Part shown: positions 29,645-39,599 of the stretch, piece after piece
How the letters are laid out: each line of letters begins with the position of its first letter
Position numbering within the stretch: the stretch's first letter is position 1
From: Candidatus Poribacteria bacterium
GTDB taxonomy: Bacteria > Poribacteria > WGA-4E > WGA-3G
Assembly: GCA_022827625.1 (NCBI GenBank)
Contig: JAJEIE010000004.1
Span: 62,001-126,000 of the forward strand
Direction of reading: 5' to 3'
Length of the DNA: 64,000 nucleotides
Notes under the pieces: generated by a model
The model's input: only the letters and a program-made list of their open reading frames with translations
Database searches by the model: none
What the model was told of the DNA's origin: nothing
Program-made: the position numbers and the translations under genes

Positions 29645-30442
29645 ATGCTCAAACACAACACCATCCATTGCGGCGACACGTTTCGTCTATTGAAAGAGGT
29701 AGAAGATGCCTCTGTAGATCTGATTGTCTGCGATGGACCGTACGGCATAACAGATGAACCGTGGGACAGGATTTCTTCAATTCAAGAATTTAATCTTGGG
29801 CTCATCGAAAGTTTTACACCCAAACTCAAGGAGGGTGGCGCGCTTTACTTATTTGGTAAACCGGATTGCATCGACTTTATAGACTATCGGCAGTTTTTAA
29901 ATCTTCGTTCAAAAATCGTATGGTATCAGCCGAGTCGGCTGGCACAAGGACGCATCAGTTATACCAATAATTACGACATCATCTGTTATTTTGTCAAAGG
30001 CAAAAGACCGCAGTGCTACAACCTTGATGCCATCAGGATCGCACAACTTGTTGAATTAGAACATCGGAATCGGTGTGAAAATGTACCGTCCGTCACCAAC
30101 GGTAGATTTAGCAAGACGAAATACAATCCAAAAGGGAAGAACCCGGGCGACGTTTGGGGAGATATAAAACAATTAACCTATAAGTCGAAGGAGTTGGTAA
30201 ATAGAAAGGCACTTAACACAATCCAGAAACCCGAAAAGTTAATCGAGCGAATTGTCTTAGCCAGTTCATCACCCGGGCATCTGGTTTTAGATCCCTTTGC
30301 AGGGGTCGGGACTTGTCCAGTGGTGTGTAAACGACATCAGCGGGATTTCATCGGATTCGAGGTTGAACCGAGTTTTGTGAAAGCGGCGAATGAACGGCTT
30401 CGTAAATGCCACGATGCCCCGAATTTGCCGTCATCAGAATGA
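29645..30442 (+). CDS. orphan site-specific DNA (amino) methyltransferase
   Basis: 265 residues, beta-class arrangement: catalytic motif IV first as D-G-P-Y (VDLIVCDGPYGITDEPWD) and the SAM-binding FxGxG motif late (LVLDPFAGVGTCPVV, then GFEVEPSFVKAA). Targets adenine-N6 or cytosine-N4. DGPY replaces the usual DPPY. No endonuclease gene is adjacent, so it is an orphan with possible epigenetic role, or a remnant of a phage or RM system. AAGGA lies about 16 bases upstream of the ATG, which is far. Specificity unknown. Confidence 0.88.
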   Translation: MLKHNTIHCGDTFRLLKEVEDASVDLIVCDGPYGITDEPWDRISSIQEFNLGLIESFTPKLKEGGALYLFGKPDCIDFIDYRQFLNLRSKIVWYQPSRLAQGRISYTNNYDIICYFVKGKRPQCYNLDAIRIAQLVELEHRNRCENVPSVTNGRFSKTKYNPKGKNPGDVWGDIKQLTYKSKELVNRKALNTIQKPEKLIERIVLASSSPGHLVLDPFAGVGTCPVVCKRHQRDFIGFEVEPSFVKAANERLRKCHDAPNLPSSE

Positions 30443-30505
30443 TACTTAACCAAATTCAGTATGCAAGCATTTACACACCGCTGCATAAACAAGTGGAGGA
30501 CGGAC

Positions 30506-31363
30506 ATGGAACGGACTTTTAAATGGCAAAATTTGGCTTGCAAGTTTCGCCAAATTGTATTTTGTTTGACATTTCTTCTCTTTTTTGGTATAAGTATAGG
30601 TACAGCTGCAGTAGAAGTCGGATTCGTCTATCTTGGCGATGAGGGACCCTTCACCGCACCTGCGTTAGAATTTGCCGAAAAGACATTCAAAACGAAACTA
30701 CTCGCCAAAGCAGACTTGAAGAGCAACACGTTCAAGCAGTTCGGGGTTATTTGGTGGCATGAGGGCGATACGGACCCGGGTGAGTTATCGCCTGCGGAGA
30801 TTGATGCCTTTATCGACTACGCCGAAAGCGGCGGTGCTGTCCTCTTAACGGGCTGGGCAATCCGGCACGCAACGAACTTCGGACTTGAAAAAGCGGTCGC
30901 ACGTCAGTTCGGTCCTATGCCAGAAGATGGTATTAATGTCGGTATTACTGTGTTGGAGGAGACAATTAAATTAGGATTGACAGAAGGGCTCGAAAATATC
31001 GACGGAAAGACCCCACAGGTAGACGACAGAATTCAAGTTAATTCCACAGGCTACCCGAAAAGCGGCGACTACTACGACAAGATTTGGACGGAATTTATTA
31101 CACTCGCCAATGCGTGGGGACCTCCGGCTAACGATTGGACGGATCGTATTGCGGCGTTCGGCTATTGGGAGGCTGGAGATGGTAAAGTCTTCAACATGAA
31201 TTGGCGGCTCCCCAACTATCACAAGAATAATGAAGATATTGAGCAGTTGGAGAAACTGACCGAGAACGTCATCAATTGGCTGGCGAGCGAATCGGAATTT
31301 GCAGATGTCGCCGCTATCGGAAAACTACCGATAGTGTGGGGACAGTTGAAAAGTCAAAAATAG
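30506..31363 (+). CDS. secreted ThuA/glutamine amidotransferase-like protein
   Basis: 285 residues. Signal peptide FCLTFLLFFGISIGTAA, then a Rossmann-like domain whose parts (VGFVYLGDEGPFTAPALEFAEKTF, FGVIWWHEGDTDPGELSPAEIDAFIDYAESGGAVLLTGWAI) match ThuA/DUF4960-like folds: a D/E-rich strand followed by G-G-x-x-L-L-T-G. The C-terminal tail GKLPIVWGQLKSQK is shared with two other secreted proteins in the window. ATG 30506 follows GGAGG by 6 bases. Function unknown; the fold assignment is tentative. Confidence 0.65.
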   Translation: MERTFKWQNLACKFRQIVFCLTFLLFFGISIGTAAVEVGFVYLGDEGPFTAPALEFAEKTFKTKLLAKADLKSNTFKQFGVIWWHEGDTDPGELSPAEIDAFIDYAESGGAVLLTGWAIRHATNFGLEKAVARQFGPMPEDGINVGITVLEETIKLGLTEGLENIDGKTPQVDDRIQVNSTGYPKSGDYYDKIWTEFITLANAWGPPANDWTDRIAAFGYWEAGDGKVFNMNWRLPNYHKNNEDIEQLEKLTENVINWLASESEFADVAAIGKLPIVWGQLKSQK

Positions 31364-31533
31364 CGCGAGGTATTCTCCTGATTGATGATAGAAGTTGAAA
31401 GAACGTTACATTCCTACGTAATCACTGGGAATTTGTACGCCACTTTGATATTTTAAACGTCATACAAGTATGAGAACCTAAATAACATTAGTACAGCAGA
31501 TTTTAGCTTGAATTGAAAAAGGATACTATATCA

Positions 31534-32442
31534 TTGGAAAATTTAAACGCACAATCAGATCTACCTGAGGGGGTCAAAGCACGCCTCGATCAAGGCAACT
31601 TAACTGGAGATATAGCATTTTCACCAGACGGCACACAACTCGCTGTTGCATGTGACATCGGCATTTGGGTCTACGATGTGGAGAGTGGACTCGGACTTAA
31701 CCTGCTCGTTGAGCACAAGGAGTACGTCAGATGTGTCGCCTTTTCGCCTGATGGCAGTGCGATTGCCAGCGGCGGTATTGACAATACAGTAGTGCTCTGG
31801 GATGCTACCAGTGGATCTCCGACAGCGACGCTTGTGGGACATACGGATGCTGTTAGAAGTGTTGCGTATTCTGCAGATGGTGCCACCGTCGCAAGTGGAA
31901 GTCCTGACGGTACAGTACGGTTATGGAACGCCAGCACTGGAGCGGCGAAAGACACGATCGAAGGACGCGCAGGCTCTATCAGATGTGTCGCGTATGCTCC
32001 TAACGGGAGAACCCTCGCAGCGGGAACTGGAGACGACACTGTAATATTGTGGGATGCCGACACCAGAAAGCACAGAGCAACACTCAAGGGACATACCCAT
32101 ATCGTCGATTCGATCGCCTATTCGCCTGATGGGGAAACCCTGGTCAGCGGCAGCATTGATGGTACGGTTCGCCTATGGAGCATAGACCCAAGAAACTTGA
32201 TAACGACACTCACAGGGCATTCGGGTTATGTCTGGAGCGTCGCTTTTTCGCCTGACGGTAAGGCTATCGCGAGCGGTGGAAACGATAACACTATCCGTTT
32301 GTGGGATGTCGAGACCGGGGAATCTAAGCGGACACTCACAGGGCATACAGGCAGTGTCAGGAGCGTTAAATATTCGCCTGCCGGTGGTATCCTCGCCAGT
32401 GGAGGCGATGATCACACTGTGCTGCTCTGGGATCTCACGTAG
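31534..32442 (+). CDS. WD40 repeat protein
   Basis: About 302 residues consisting of seven WD40 repeats, each like VAFSPDGSAIASGGIDNTVVLWDATSG or SVAYSADGATVASGSPDGTVRLW; enough to close one seven-bladed propeller. No signal peptide. TTG 31534 is preferred because AAAGGA lies 10 bases upstream; a TTG at 31513 has no ribosome binding site. It is probably a protein-interaction scaffold. It differs from the exported WD40-HMA gene 4 kb upstream. The 150-base gap before it contains no gene. Confidence 0.85.
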   Translation: MENLNAQSDLPEGVKARLDQGNLTGDIAFSPDGTQLAVACDIGIWVYDVESGLGLNLLVEHKEYVRCVAFSPDGSAIASGGIDNTVVLWDATSGSPTATLVGHTDAVRSVAYSADGATVASGSPDGTVRLWNASTGAAKDTIEGRAGSIRCVAYAPNGRTLAAGTGDDTVILWDADTRKHRATLKGHTHIVDSIAYSPDGETLVSGSIDGTVRLWSIDPRNLITTLTGHSGYVWSVAFSPDGKAIASGGNDNTIRLWDVETGESKRTLTGHTGSVRSVKYSPAGGILASGGDDHTVLLWDLT

Positions 32443-32620
32443 ACGCAATTAATACAGAATCAACGCAGATCGTAGGATAAGTTGCAGAACACTAACGGCG
32501 ATCAAGGCTTTTTATATATCAGTAAGGCTCTCTAACTTTGCCAATAAACTTAGACAGAAACCAGTTTTCGACAATGGAGAAACGCTCAGCGAAAACCCAA
32601 TCGCTAAAAAAGCAATCTAA

Positions 32621-32650
32621 GGAGGACGGCGTTTCCACGCCGAATTTTTG
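32621..32650 (+). promoter_or_regulatory. ribosome binding site, then hairpin, then start codon
   Basis: GGAGG (32621-32625) is followed by the perfect stem GGCGT/ACGCC with loop TTCC (32628-32641), then GAATTTTTG and ATG 32651. The linear distance from GGAGG to ATG is 25 bases, too long; with the hairpin folded out it is 11. The hairpin plus T-run could also be a weak terminator. Confidence 0.55.
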
Positions 32651-35152
32651 ATGAAACCCAGGTTGAACTTTGTAACAGTGCTTTTTGTTGCATGCCTTGT
32701 CTGTTTCGCGTTCCAATTAACCGGATGGAATCCGATAGAGAGATCAACAAGAGCAGAGGCTTCGACGGAGCAGGATTGGCTTGCAAACGTCGCTTTAACG
32801 GAGTTGAGGGTTCATCCGGAGTCATTGACATTAGAGCATGCTCGTGATGGTAGAAACGTGCTTGTGTCAGGTAAGACAAAAGATGGCAAATGGGTAGATG
32901 TGACACCGTGGGCTGTGCTGACACCTGCCAGCGCGGGTGTGAAGGTGCATGAAGATGGTTATATCTTCCCGGTGACAGTTGGTACGACGAAAGTTACGAT
33001 TAGTGTCAAGGGTGTAACTGCTGAATTACCTGTGAATGTCAAGAGTATGGAGGCACAACCCGTCAGTTTCGTGCGGGATGTCATGCCTGTTTTGAGCCAT
33101 GCTGGGTGTAATAACGGCACCTGTCACGGTGCAGCAAAAGGGAAAAACGGGTTCAAACTCTCACTTCGCGGTTACGATCCAGATTTTGATTATGAACTGC
33201 TGATTGAAGATATATCTGGCAGACGCTTCAACCGGGCGTTCCCAGAACAGAGCCTGATGCTGTTGAAACCGACTTCTGAGGTGCCACATAAAGGTGGGCA
33301 AGTAATCGTCCCAGGGAATCGGGATTATAATCTCATTCATCAATGGATAGCCGAGGGAGCTATCCCTGACGTTGAAACGACGCAGCGTGTTGAAAGATTA
33401 GAGGTCATACCGGATTCCGCTGAACTCGAGATGCCGGGTATGAAGCAACAACTTATCGTCATCGCGCACTACCCAGATGGAGCAACGCGGGATGTTACCC
33501 GTGAGGCGAAATTCACGAGTAGCGTCGGTGAAGTGGCAAACGTCACGGACAAGGGTGTCGTAACCGCAGAACGCCGCGGTGAAACTGCGATCCTGACTCG
33601 ATATGAGGGTGCCTACAGCACAAACAATATCATCGTGATGGGCGACAGGAGCGGCTACAGATGGGTTGAAACTCCAGAATATAATTACATTGATACGCAC
33701 GTCCACAATAAACTCAAGCGGATGAAGGTGCTGCCTTCTGAACTTTGTACAGATGAGGAATTTGTCCGGCGTATCTACTTCGATTTAACAGGTATTCCAC
33801 CCACCCCACAGCAGGTGCGGCGTTTCCTGACCGACAAAACGCCATCGCAAGCAAAACGGGAGCAGCTCATTGATGCCCTTGTTGAGACCTCGGAGTTTGT
33901 TGATCACTGGACCCATAAGTGGGGCGATCTGTTGCAGTCTAACCGTAAATTCCTCGGTGAACGTGGGGTTTGGCTCTTCCAACAGTGGATCCATCAAGCC
34001 ATCGCCGAGAATCGTCCGTACGACGAGTTTGTGCGTGATCTGATTACCGCAACGGGTAGCACCTACACGAATCCAGCAGCGAACTATTTCCGTGTCTCTC
34101 GTGAATATACAGCTGCAGTGGAAAATACAACGCAGCTTTTCTTAGGTGTCCGCTTCTCGTGTAACAAATGTCACGACCATCCGTTTGAAAAATGGACGCA
34201 AAATCAATACTACGAATTCGGCGCATTCTTCGCGGATGTCAGGGTCAAACCCGGGCAGCTTCCCGGCGATGAAGTTGTCTATGCCAATTACACCACAGAA
34301 CCTGTGAAGCACCCCCGAACCTTAGCGGTCGTTGAACCGTCAGTTCCGTTCGGAGCGGTTGCAGCGACAACGGATGATAAACGGCAGATGCTCGCAGCCT
34401 GGCTCACCGCCGAAGACAATCCGATGTTTGCTCGTGCTGGTGTGAATCGCATCTGGAGTTACTTCATGGGACGTGGAATTATTGAACCTGTTGACGATAT
34501 TCGCACCAGTAATCCACCCACTAACCCTGAATTGCTTGAGGCGTTGACGAAGGATTTCGTGGACAGCGGATTTGACATGAAGCACATCATGAAAACAATC
34601 ACACGTTCTCGAACCTATCAGCAGAGCATCAAAACGAACGAGTGGAACAAGGCTGACACAATTAACTTTTCACACGCCGTTGCCAGACGTTTGACGGCAG
34701 AGCAGCTACTCGATGCTATCGGGGTCGCAACAGGAAGCCGACCGCGGTTTGAAGAGGTCCCGAAAAACTTCCGAGCTGTGCAATTACCAGACAGCAAAGT
34801 CAAAGATGATGGATTTTTGAAATTGTTTGGTAGACCTGAGCGCGAAACTTCCTGTGAATGTGAACGGACCACTGAGGTTAGCCTCGCACACGCAATGAAT
34901 CTCATTAATGGACCGACGGTTGCAGAAGCACTCATTGATCCAGAAGGACGTATCGCACAACTTATCGAAACGAATCAAAACGACCGGGCGCTCGTTGAAG
35001 AACTCTATCTTGCAACGCTTTCTCGGTTACCAGAGAAGAACGAATATGCAGTAGCGATTGAACATCTCGCGAACGCCGAATCGAAAGAGGAAGGCGCGCA
35101 AGATTTGTTGTGGGCGTTGATTAACAGTCCCGCTTTCTTATTCAATCGCTAA
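32651..35152 (+). CDS. DUF1549/DUF1553 planctomycete-type cytochrome-like protein
   Basis: 833 residues. Signal segment (FVTVLFVACLVCFAFQL); a Big2-like Ig domain (LRVHPESLTLEHARDGRNVLV); a PSCyt1 part with CNNGTCHGAAKGKNGF; a second Big2-like segment; DUF1549 (LCTDEEFVRRIYFDLTGIPPT, with CNKCHDHPFEKWTQ as C-x-x-C-H); and DUF1553 (FARAGVNRIWSYFMGRGIIEPVDDIRTSNPPTNPELL). Family members are abundant in Planctomycetes and pair with a DUF1501 gene, as here at 35326. A role with surface or periplasmic redox or sulfated glycans is suggested but unproven. See the hairpin entry for its translation start. Confidence 0.93.
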   Translation: MKPRLNFVTVLFVACLVCFAFQLTGWNPIERSTRAEASTEQDWLANVALTELRVHPESLTLEHARDGRNVLVSGKTKDGKWVDVTPWAVLTPASAGVKVHEDGYIFPVTVGTTKVTISVKGVTAELPVNVKSMEAQPVSFVRDVMPVLSHAGCNNGTCHGAAKGKNGFKLSLRGYDPDFDYELLIEDISGRRFNRAFPEQSLMLLKPTSEVPHKGGQVIVPGNRDYNLIHQWIAEGAIPDVETTQRVERLEVIPDSAELEMPGMKQQLIVIAHYPDGATRDVTREAKFTSSVGEVANVTDKGVVTAERRGETAILTRYEGAYSTNNIIVMGDRSGYRWVETPEYNYIDTHVHNKLKRMKVLPSELCTDEEFVRRIYFDLTGIPPTPQQVRRFLTDKTPSQAKREQLIDALVETSEFVDHWTHKWGDLLQSNRKFLGERGVWLFQQWIHQAIAENRPYDEFVRDLITATGSTYTNPAANYFRVSREYTAAVENTTQLFLGVRFSCNKCHDHPFEKWTQNQYYEFGAFFADVRVKPGQLPGDEVVYANYTTEPVKHPRTLAVVEPSVPFGAVAATTDDKRQMLAAWLTAEDNPMFARAGVNRIWSYFMGRGIIEPVDDIRTSNPPTNPELLEALTKDFVDSGFDMKHIMKTITRSRTYQQSIKTNEWNKADTINFSHAVARRLTAEQLLDAIGVATGSRPRFEEVPKNFRAVQLPDSKVKDDGFLKLFGRPERETSCECERTTEVSLAHAMNLINGPTVAEALIDPEGRIAQLIETNQNDRALVEELYLATLSRLPEKNEYAVAIEHLANAESKEEGAQDLLWALINSPAFLFNR

Positions 35153-35261
35153 ATTTTTAAACGATTAAATCTGGGCACTGCTCCACTACATTCCGCAGTG
35201 GTTTCTGGGAGAGTTGGCAACTTCTCGTAACCTAACACAGGTTTTCTACTTAAACGGAAAC

Positions 35262-35286
35262 CGTTGTGGAACGAAGTGGAACAACG
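35262..35286 (+). promoter_or_regulatory. leader hairpin A1 (constant-loop family) upstream of DUF1501
   Basis: CGTTGT (35262-35267), loop GGAACGAAGTGGA, ACAACG (35281-35286), then CCATATTCAATAGTTTAAAA and, after CGGAGGAAAC, the ATG at 35326. See the family at 48535, 50580, 52238 and 54915. Confidence 0.75.
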
Positions 35287-35325
35287 ACCATATTCAATAG
35301 TTTAAAATAACGGAGGAAACAATAG

Positions 35326-36771
35326 ATGTTATCGTTACCACAACTACCCGGACGCTTATGTGACGGGTTTTCACGGCGTGAATTTTTGCGGGTCGGTGGT
35401 GCGGCGATGCTCGGCATTAGTTTGCCACAGGTATTGTCACTCCAAGCGAAAGCGAACACAACAGTTGATCCCGCTAAACCGCTCAACGGGTGGGGGAAAG
35501 CGAACTCGGTGATTCTTCTCTTTTTGCAAGGCGGGCCTAGCCACCTTGACATCTGGGATCCGAAACCCGAAGCACCCTCAAACATTCGCGGTGAATTCAG
35601 TCCGATCCCGACCAACGTGCCGGGGATTCAGTTGTCAGAAACAATGCCGCGTTTGGCACAACAGATGGATAAGGCTTGTCTTATCCGTTCCGTGAGTTAC
35701 ACACCCGCGGGACTTTTCAACCACACCGCTGCGATGTATCAGATGGTAACCGGTGAAACGCCGGATAAGGTCGCGCCTTCAGGGCAGCTTGATCCGCCGT
35801 CGCCAGCTGACCATCCGAATGCCGCATCGCATATCGCAAATTACCGTCCGCCTGATGAACCGATGCTCGCGGCAGTCCAACTTCCGCGCCCGATGCAGGA
35901 GAGTAATATCATCGGCAAAGGTGGAAACGCCGGATTCCTCGGTAGGGCGTATGACCCGTATTTCCTCTTCCAAGACCCGAATGAGGAGATTAATCTCGAC
36001 GATTTGAGTCTGCGTCCAGAGGTGCCACCCGTGCGTCTGAAACGCCGGAAAGACCTCCTTGAGACGATTAACGCAGGGATGCCCGAAATTGATAAAGTCG
36101 CTGATTCCTACGCCTTGAATGAGTATTATGAAAAGGCGTACAACCTCATCTTGTCGCAGCGGGCACGCAATGCTTTCGACTTGTCTCAAGAACCGGATGA
36201 GATGCGAGATAAGTACGGTAGACACACGTTTGGACAGAGCGCGCTCCTCGCTCGCCGTTTGGTGGAAGCAGGCACCCGTTTCGTACAGGTGAACTGGCCC
36301 TCTGTTGCGAACGGTGATCCGAATACCACAGCGTGGGATACGCACGCAACTAACTTCGGTCCATTGAAGAACCTTCATTGTCCAAAGTTAGATAGCGCAG
36401 TATCTTCACTGTTGGAGGACTTACATCAGCGCGGTATGTTGGACGACACGCTCGTCTTAGCGATCGGTGAATTCGGACGCTCGCCACGGATGGGGATTAG
36501 CACCTCCGGTAATAGTAACGCACCTGATGGACGCGACCACTGGCCCTATTGCTACACGGGCTTAATCGCCGGAGCAGGGGTCCAAGGTGGACAGGTTTAC
36601 GGGAAATCGGATGCGACAGGTTCGACACCGCTTGAGAACCCCGTACACCCACGCGACATCCTTGCTACAGTCTACCATACACTCGGTATTGACCCGCACA
36701 CCATCGTGTACAACCATTTGGATCAGCCACGCGAATTGGTGAAAGGCGAACCGATTGCAGGGATATTCTAA
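35326..36771 (+). CDS. DUF1501 protein with Tat signal
   Basis: 481 residues. A twin-arginine signal SRREFLRVGGAAMLGISLPQVLSL near residue 17 exports it folded. The body is the DUF1501 fold, a sulfatase/phosphatase-like metalloenzyme core: LFLQGGPSHLDIWDPKP, ETMPRLAQQMDKACLIRSV, LVLAIGEFGRSPRMG and GRDHWPYCYTGLIAGAGV. Its gene follows the DUF1549/1553 gene, the usual pairing in PVC-type genomes. Function unknown. GGAGG lies 10 bases before the ATG. Confidence 0.93.
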   Translation: MLSLPQLPGRLCDGFSRREFLRVGGAAMLGISLPQVLSLQAKANTTVDPAKPLNGWGKANSVILLFLQGGPSHLDIWDPKPEAPSNIRGEFSPIPTNVPGIQLSETMPRLAQQMDKACLIRSVSYTPAGLFNHTAAMYQMVTGETPDKVAPSGQLDPPSPADHPNAASHIANYRPPDEPMLAAVQLPRPMQESNIIGKGGNAGFLGRAYDPYFLFQDPNEEINLDDLSLRPEVPPVRLKRRKDLLETINAGMPEIDKVADSYALNEYYEKAYNLILSQRARNAFDLSQEPDEMRDKYGRHTFGQSALLARRLVEAGTRFVQVNWPSVANGDPNTTAWDTHATNFGPLKNLHCPKLDSAVSSLLEDLHQRGMLDDTLVLAIGEFGRSPRMGISTSGNSNAPDGRDHWPYCYTGLIAGAGVQGGQVYGKSDATGSTPLENPVHPRDILATVYHTLGIDPHTIVYNHLDQPRELVKGEPIAGIF

Positions 36772-36773
36772 AT

Positions 36774-36889
36774 GGTTATTGGTTGTCGGTTGTCGGTTAA
36801 GAGGGGAGTCTGTTAAACCAGCATCCTCTTTAACCGACAACTCTTATTGTTAAGGTAACTGACTACTGACTACCGACAACTAACAACCC
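36774..36889. repeat. long palindromic element, copy 1
   Basis: Arms GGTTGTCGGTTAAGAGG and CCTCTTTAACCGACAAC, with an additional CTACCGACAACTAACAACC right part. Lies between DUF1501 and the next gene. Short central segment without the TTGG palindrome seen in copies at 46968, 56784 and 57707. Confidence 0.75.
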
Positions 36890-36907
36890 TTGACAAGGTG
36901 ATTGACA

Positions 36908-39463
36908 ATGTCTAACATGTTATTTCGGCAGAAGAGACGGGTTAAATCGCCGCTTTCTCCTCTCCTAACAAAACAGTCCTTTCTTGTCCTATCGGTTTTC
37001 TTCCTAACGATTGGCATCGCTGCTGCGCAAGTACAACCGACTTTAACGGGGGTCTTTCCGCAGGGCGGTCAGCAGGGACGGAGTGTAGAAGTCACAATCA
37101 CAGGCACAAATCTCGGCAAAGCAACAGCAGTGTGGTTCAGTGGGAGCGGTATCACCGCCGAGATTAAGGAAAAGACGGGACAGGCTGCTGTCCTTTTCAA
37201 TGGTGCTGGTGTTTCTGGACGTGTCCCCACTGACGCGCAATTGGTAGCATCGCTGACGATTGCTGCTGATGCCCCTTTAGGTATACAACAGATACGCGTT
37301 GTTACGCCTTATGGGGTCTCTAATGCAGGCAGCTTCGTTGTTGGAAACCTACGGGAAATCGTCGAAGTGGAAACAGAGGAATCGTCGTTGGAAACCGACT
37401 GGCTTGCGCTTCCGCTCACTATAAATGGCACAATCATATCGATTGACGATGAAGATAGTTTCACTTTTCAACTCAAAAAAGATGCGCGACTTATCTGTGA
37501 AGTCACAGCGCAGCGGATAGGTTCACTCTTAGATTCATATCTCGTCCTTCGAGATGCTAATGGGACTAAGGTCGCCGACAGTGGACTTGGCGACGGCTTA
37601 GATGCTGTTCTGGATTATACTGTACTTGAAACTGGGAAGTATACGCTCCACATTCGAGATATTCGTTACAAAGGTGGAGATGGGTATGGTTACCGCCTGA
37701 GCATCGGCGAGTTACCCTATTTGGAGACAATTTTCCCGCTTGGGGGACGCCGTGGCACGGAGAATACGATCGCTGTCACGGGTGCGAACCTGGAAACCGT
37801 TGAGTCTATACAAGTTTCAATAGGTGCCGAAACACCCGCAGGCGAACAATCTTTGCGGGTACAGACTCCCTCTGGATTGGCGACTAATGCCCGACCCTTT
37901 TCTATCGGAAATTGGACGGAAATGGTAGAGGTTGAACCGAATAATTCACTCGGAAATGCGACTGCTGTTACAACCCCGATAACGCTCAACGGGAAAATCG
38001 ACAAATCCGGCGATGTTGATTGGTTTTCATTTGAGATTGAAAAACCGCAGCTTCTCGTTTTCGAGGTAGAGGCACTGAAACTCTCATCAAAGCTTGACGC
38101 GCTGCTTACACTCTACGGTCCCGGAAAACCGATGGGAACCTCGGTAGATATGGCGTGGAGTGACGATAAAGAACAGGTCTTGATGGTAAACGATGATGCC
38201 ACTACTGGTGCCGATGCCCGTATCGACTGGAATTTTGAAAAACCGGGAGAATATTCTGTTGCCATTCGAGACCTGAATAATCAAGGTGGCGGAACCTATC
38301 CATATCGGTTAAACATTCGTCCATTGGAACCCGACTGCGAACTCAAAGTAATTGTGCTTGACAATCGGAACATTCCTTCTCCTATGGATAATCCGCGCGT
38401 CAATAGCGGAAGTAGTGTCACAATGCAGGTTGACGTTGTTCGCCTTGACCAATTCAAGGGTCCAATCCGTCTACTCTGTCCAGATCTGCCGAAAGCTTAT
38501 GATGTGAGTCCGACTATTATTGGAGCAGGTCAAAACAGAGCAATGCTTACAATAACGGCTCCGTGGGATGCCTCTCTCGGCCTGATGCCGATCTCCATCG
38601 TTGGGGTTTATGCCGTTGGCAATCGTCAGATAGAACGTGTTGCTGCCCCATCTCCGATTTTACTCACGGTGATGGATGCTCCAGAGTTTACGCTGACACT
38701 TGCAGAGATCGGTTTAAGTGCCATCCACAACAAAACGGTTGAACTCCACGTGACAGCGAACCGACGCGACGCCTTCGTCGGTCCCATTACACTATCGGTA
38801 TCAGGACTTCCGAATCGTGTTTCTGTACTGCCCGATCCCGTTTCTAAAAAACCTGTTACGCTTACTGAAGGGGAAACAGAAGCAACGCTTACGGTGAAAG
38901 CGGGGACTTTTGAACGACGAGAAGAATTTTCTGTCTTACCGATGCCCGGCACGAATTATATTTCGGTTACCGGAACAGCGACTGTTGACGGCGAGACGGT
39001 GAAACAATCAACACCTGCTATTCCTTTGACGATTGTTGAGGCACCCTTTATTGTAACTGTTGAGCCCCTGCGTTTCAGCATTGTCTTCCCTTCAACAACG
39101 AAAGGTGCGACAGCCGCGGTCCCAGATGGTGAAACCGTGACAATCGCGTCGAACCCGACAGCAGACACTGAGATAACCGAAAACGAAGATCCCGTTACAA
39201 AGGAAGCGATATTGACGCTAACGATAGTCCGGCAGGGCGGTTTTACAGACGAACTCACGCTGACCCCGATCGATGTGCCGGAAGGCTTCACGACGGAAGT
39301 AGCTGTCATTCCTGCGGACGAAACCGAGATCAAAGTTCCCCTACAGGCACTTAGCTCTTTGAAGGCGGATACCTACGAATTCAAGTTCCGGGGTTCTGCA
39401 ACGATTAACGACAAAGCCTTTATACAGGACAGCCCAGTTCTTAAGGTAAAAATTATCCACTGA
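36908..39463 (+). CDS. secreted protein with IPT/TIG and pre-peptidase C-terminal domains
   Basis: About 851 residues. A signal anchor (FLVLSVFFLTIGIAAAQ), an IPT/TIG-like fold (LTGVFPQGGQQGRSVEVTITGTNL), then paired PPC domains (DEDSFTFQLKKDARLICEVTAQRIGS...LDYTVLETGKYTLHIRD; and SGDVDWFSFEIEKPQLLVFEVEAL) alternating with a second TIG-like part, and later Ig-like segments rich in Thr/Val. These are typical third partners of DUF1549/DUF1501 pairs and probably act as extracellular binding modules. ATG 36908 follows AAGGTG by 7 bases. No enzymatic site is evident. Confidence 0.85.
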   Translation: MSNMLFRQKRRVKSPLSPLLTKQSFLVLSVFFLTIGIAAAQVQPTLTGVFPQGGQQGRSVEVTITGTNLGKATAVWFSGSGITAEIKEKTGQAAVLFNGAGVSGRVPTDAQLVASLTIAADAPLGIQQIRVVTPYGVSNAGSFVVGNLREIVEVETEESSLETDWLALPLTINGTIISIDDEDSFTFQLKKDARLICEVTAQRIGSLLDSYLVLRDANGTKVADSGLGDGLDAVLDYTVLETGKYTLHIRDIRYKGGDGYGYRLSIGELPYLETIFPLGGRRGTENTIAVTGANLETVESIQVSIGAETPAGEQSLRVQTPSGLATNARPFSIGNWTEMVEVEPNNSLGNATAVTTPITLNGKIDKSGDVDWFSFEIEKPQLLVFEVEALKLSSKLDALLTLYGPGKPMGTSVDMAWSDDKEQVLMVNDDATTGADARIDWNFEKPGEYSVAIRDLNNQGGGTYPYRLNIRPLEPDCELKVIVLDNRNIPSPMDNPRVNSGSSVTMQVDVVRLDQFKGPIRLLCPDLPKAYDVSPTIIGAGQNRAMLTITAPWDASLGLMPISIVGVYAVGNRQIERVAAPSPILLTVMDAPEFTLTLAEIGLSAIHNKTVELHVTANRRDAFVGPITLSVSGLPNRVSVLPDPVSKKPVTLTEGETEATLTVKAGTFERREEFSVLPMPGTNYISVTGTATVDGETVKQSTPAIPLTIVEAPFIVTVEPLRFSIVFPSTTKGATAAVPDGETVTIASNPTADTEITENEDPVTKEAILTLTIVRQGGFTDELTLTPIDVPEGFTTEVAVIPADETEIKVPLQALSSLKADTYEFKFRGSATINDKAFIQDSPVLKVKIIH

Positions 39464-39505
39464 TCGTATCCGTGCCTTCGGTCTTGCTATATCATCTCTT
39501 ATAAG

Positions 39506-39545
39506 CAAAGATACGGACGGATGTAAGCATCCGTCCGTATCTTTG
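39506..39545. terminator. bidirectional terminator hairpin
   Basis: Perfect 18-bp stem: arms 39506-39523 and 39528-39545 with the 4-base loop TAAG. It lies between the convergent genes ending at 39463 and 39600. T-runs are short on both strands. Confidence 0.75.
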
Positions 39546-39599
39546 TTAAAACCTATCTTTTTAGAAGAAACTAAAAAACTTATCCACTGTTGTACCCAC

